61,378 nt of DNA, taken from positions 1-61,378 of the forward strand of contig CADDZH010000016.1 of assembly GCA_902812455.1 (NCBI GenBank), given 5' to 3'. Positions 61,263 through 61,378 of this stretch are shown piece by piece. The notes under the pieces were generated by a model. That model did not search any database. It saw only the letters and a list, made by a program, of their open reading frames with translations, and was not told where the DNA came from. Each line of letters opens with the position of its first letter. Positions within the stretch are counted from its first letter, which is position 1. The DNA comes from Chloroflexota bacterium. Lineage in GTDB: Bacteria; Chloroflexota; Ktedonobacteria; Ktedonobacterales; Ktedonobacteraceae. The position numbers and the translations under genes were made by a program.

Positions 61263-61378
61263 GCAGCCATCCTCGCTCGCCCTTCCATGCTGGTATTCCT
61301 CAACATGCCCCCAATAATGCACCCATGCAACCCTCCGGCGTATATCGTAGGGGCGAGCGGGGAAGCGGGGTGGTTGGG

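Overview
The window looks like a chromosomal segment of a Ktedonobacteria-type member of the Chloroflexota. This is an inference from three things: paired membrane proteins of the Chlor_Arch_YYY (DUF2298) class next to an Agl23/TIGR03663-type protein, moderately GC-rich genes with many TTG and GTG starts, and gaps filled with short dispersed repeats (GGGCCGATTTATCG-type and TGTCATCCTGAGCG-type elements). No rRNA, tRNA, CRISPR array or plasmid/phage core was seen. The sequence opens inside a gene.

Layout. 1-7.1 kb: membrane glycosylation genes (a truncated YYY protein, a small ORF, a full YYY protein, a tandem repeat, an Agl23-like protein). 7.3-9.6 kb: a nucleotidyltransferase, a Bcp peroxiredoxin behind a possibly structured leader, and a transglutaminase-like protein. 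9.6-17.4 kb: a minus-strand sugar cluster with a zinc-ribbon protein, four GT9 (heptosyltransferase-type) enzymes, a GmhA-like isomerase and an RfaE1/HldA-like kinase. 17.7-24 kb: a YgiT-type zinc finger coupled to ispE, two TIM-barrel-like proteins, a tyrosine recombinase, a purine nucleoside phosphorylase and a secreted or anchored protein. 24.7-33.5 kb: TatA-like, two paralogous MFS exporters, an ECF sigma factor with a zinc-binding tail, pterin dehydratase, a MocA-like enzyme, LarE, an anchored HIHAH-motif protein and a cysteine desulfurase.

33.7-35.4 kb is an IS110-family element. Its insertion point can be reconstructed from other repeat copies in the window, and its long left end carries a candidate bridge RNA with guide-like segments matching its own flanks and right end. 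35.7-45.9 kb: an aminotransferase, an Rv2466c-like DsbA protein, a kinase N-lobe/methyltransferase operon, an alpha/beta hydrolase, a heterodimeric ABC exporter, a prenyltransferase-fold protein and a luciferase-like oxidoreductase. 46.1-50.1 kb: a response regulator lacking its phosphoacceptor Asp beside an MglA-like GTPase, then a PAP2 phosphatase and lipid kinase operon. 50.2-54.2 kb: an AidB-like acyl-CoA dehydrogenase, a flavin amine oxidase and a membrane protein.

54.2-59 kb is a decaying accessory island. A cupin-alcohol dehydrogenase cassette is present twice: the upstream-coordinate copy keeps the dehydrogenase and has a broken cupin, while the other keeps the cupin and has only the tail of the dehydrogenase. 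A drug-exporter gene nearby has an internal deletion and a frameshift. The window closes with a PHP phosphoesterase, a repeat-filled gap and a PfpI-type protein. All calls come from reading the sequence; no alignments, folding or database searches were run.
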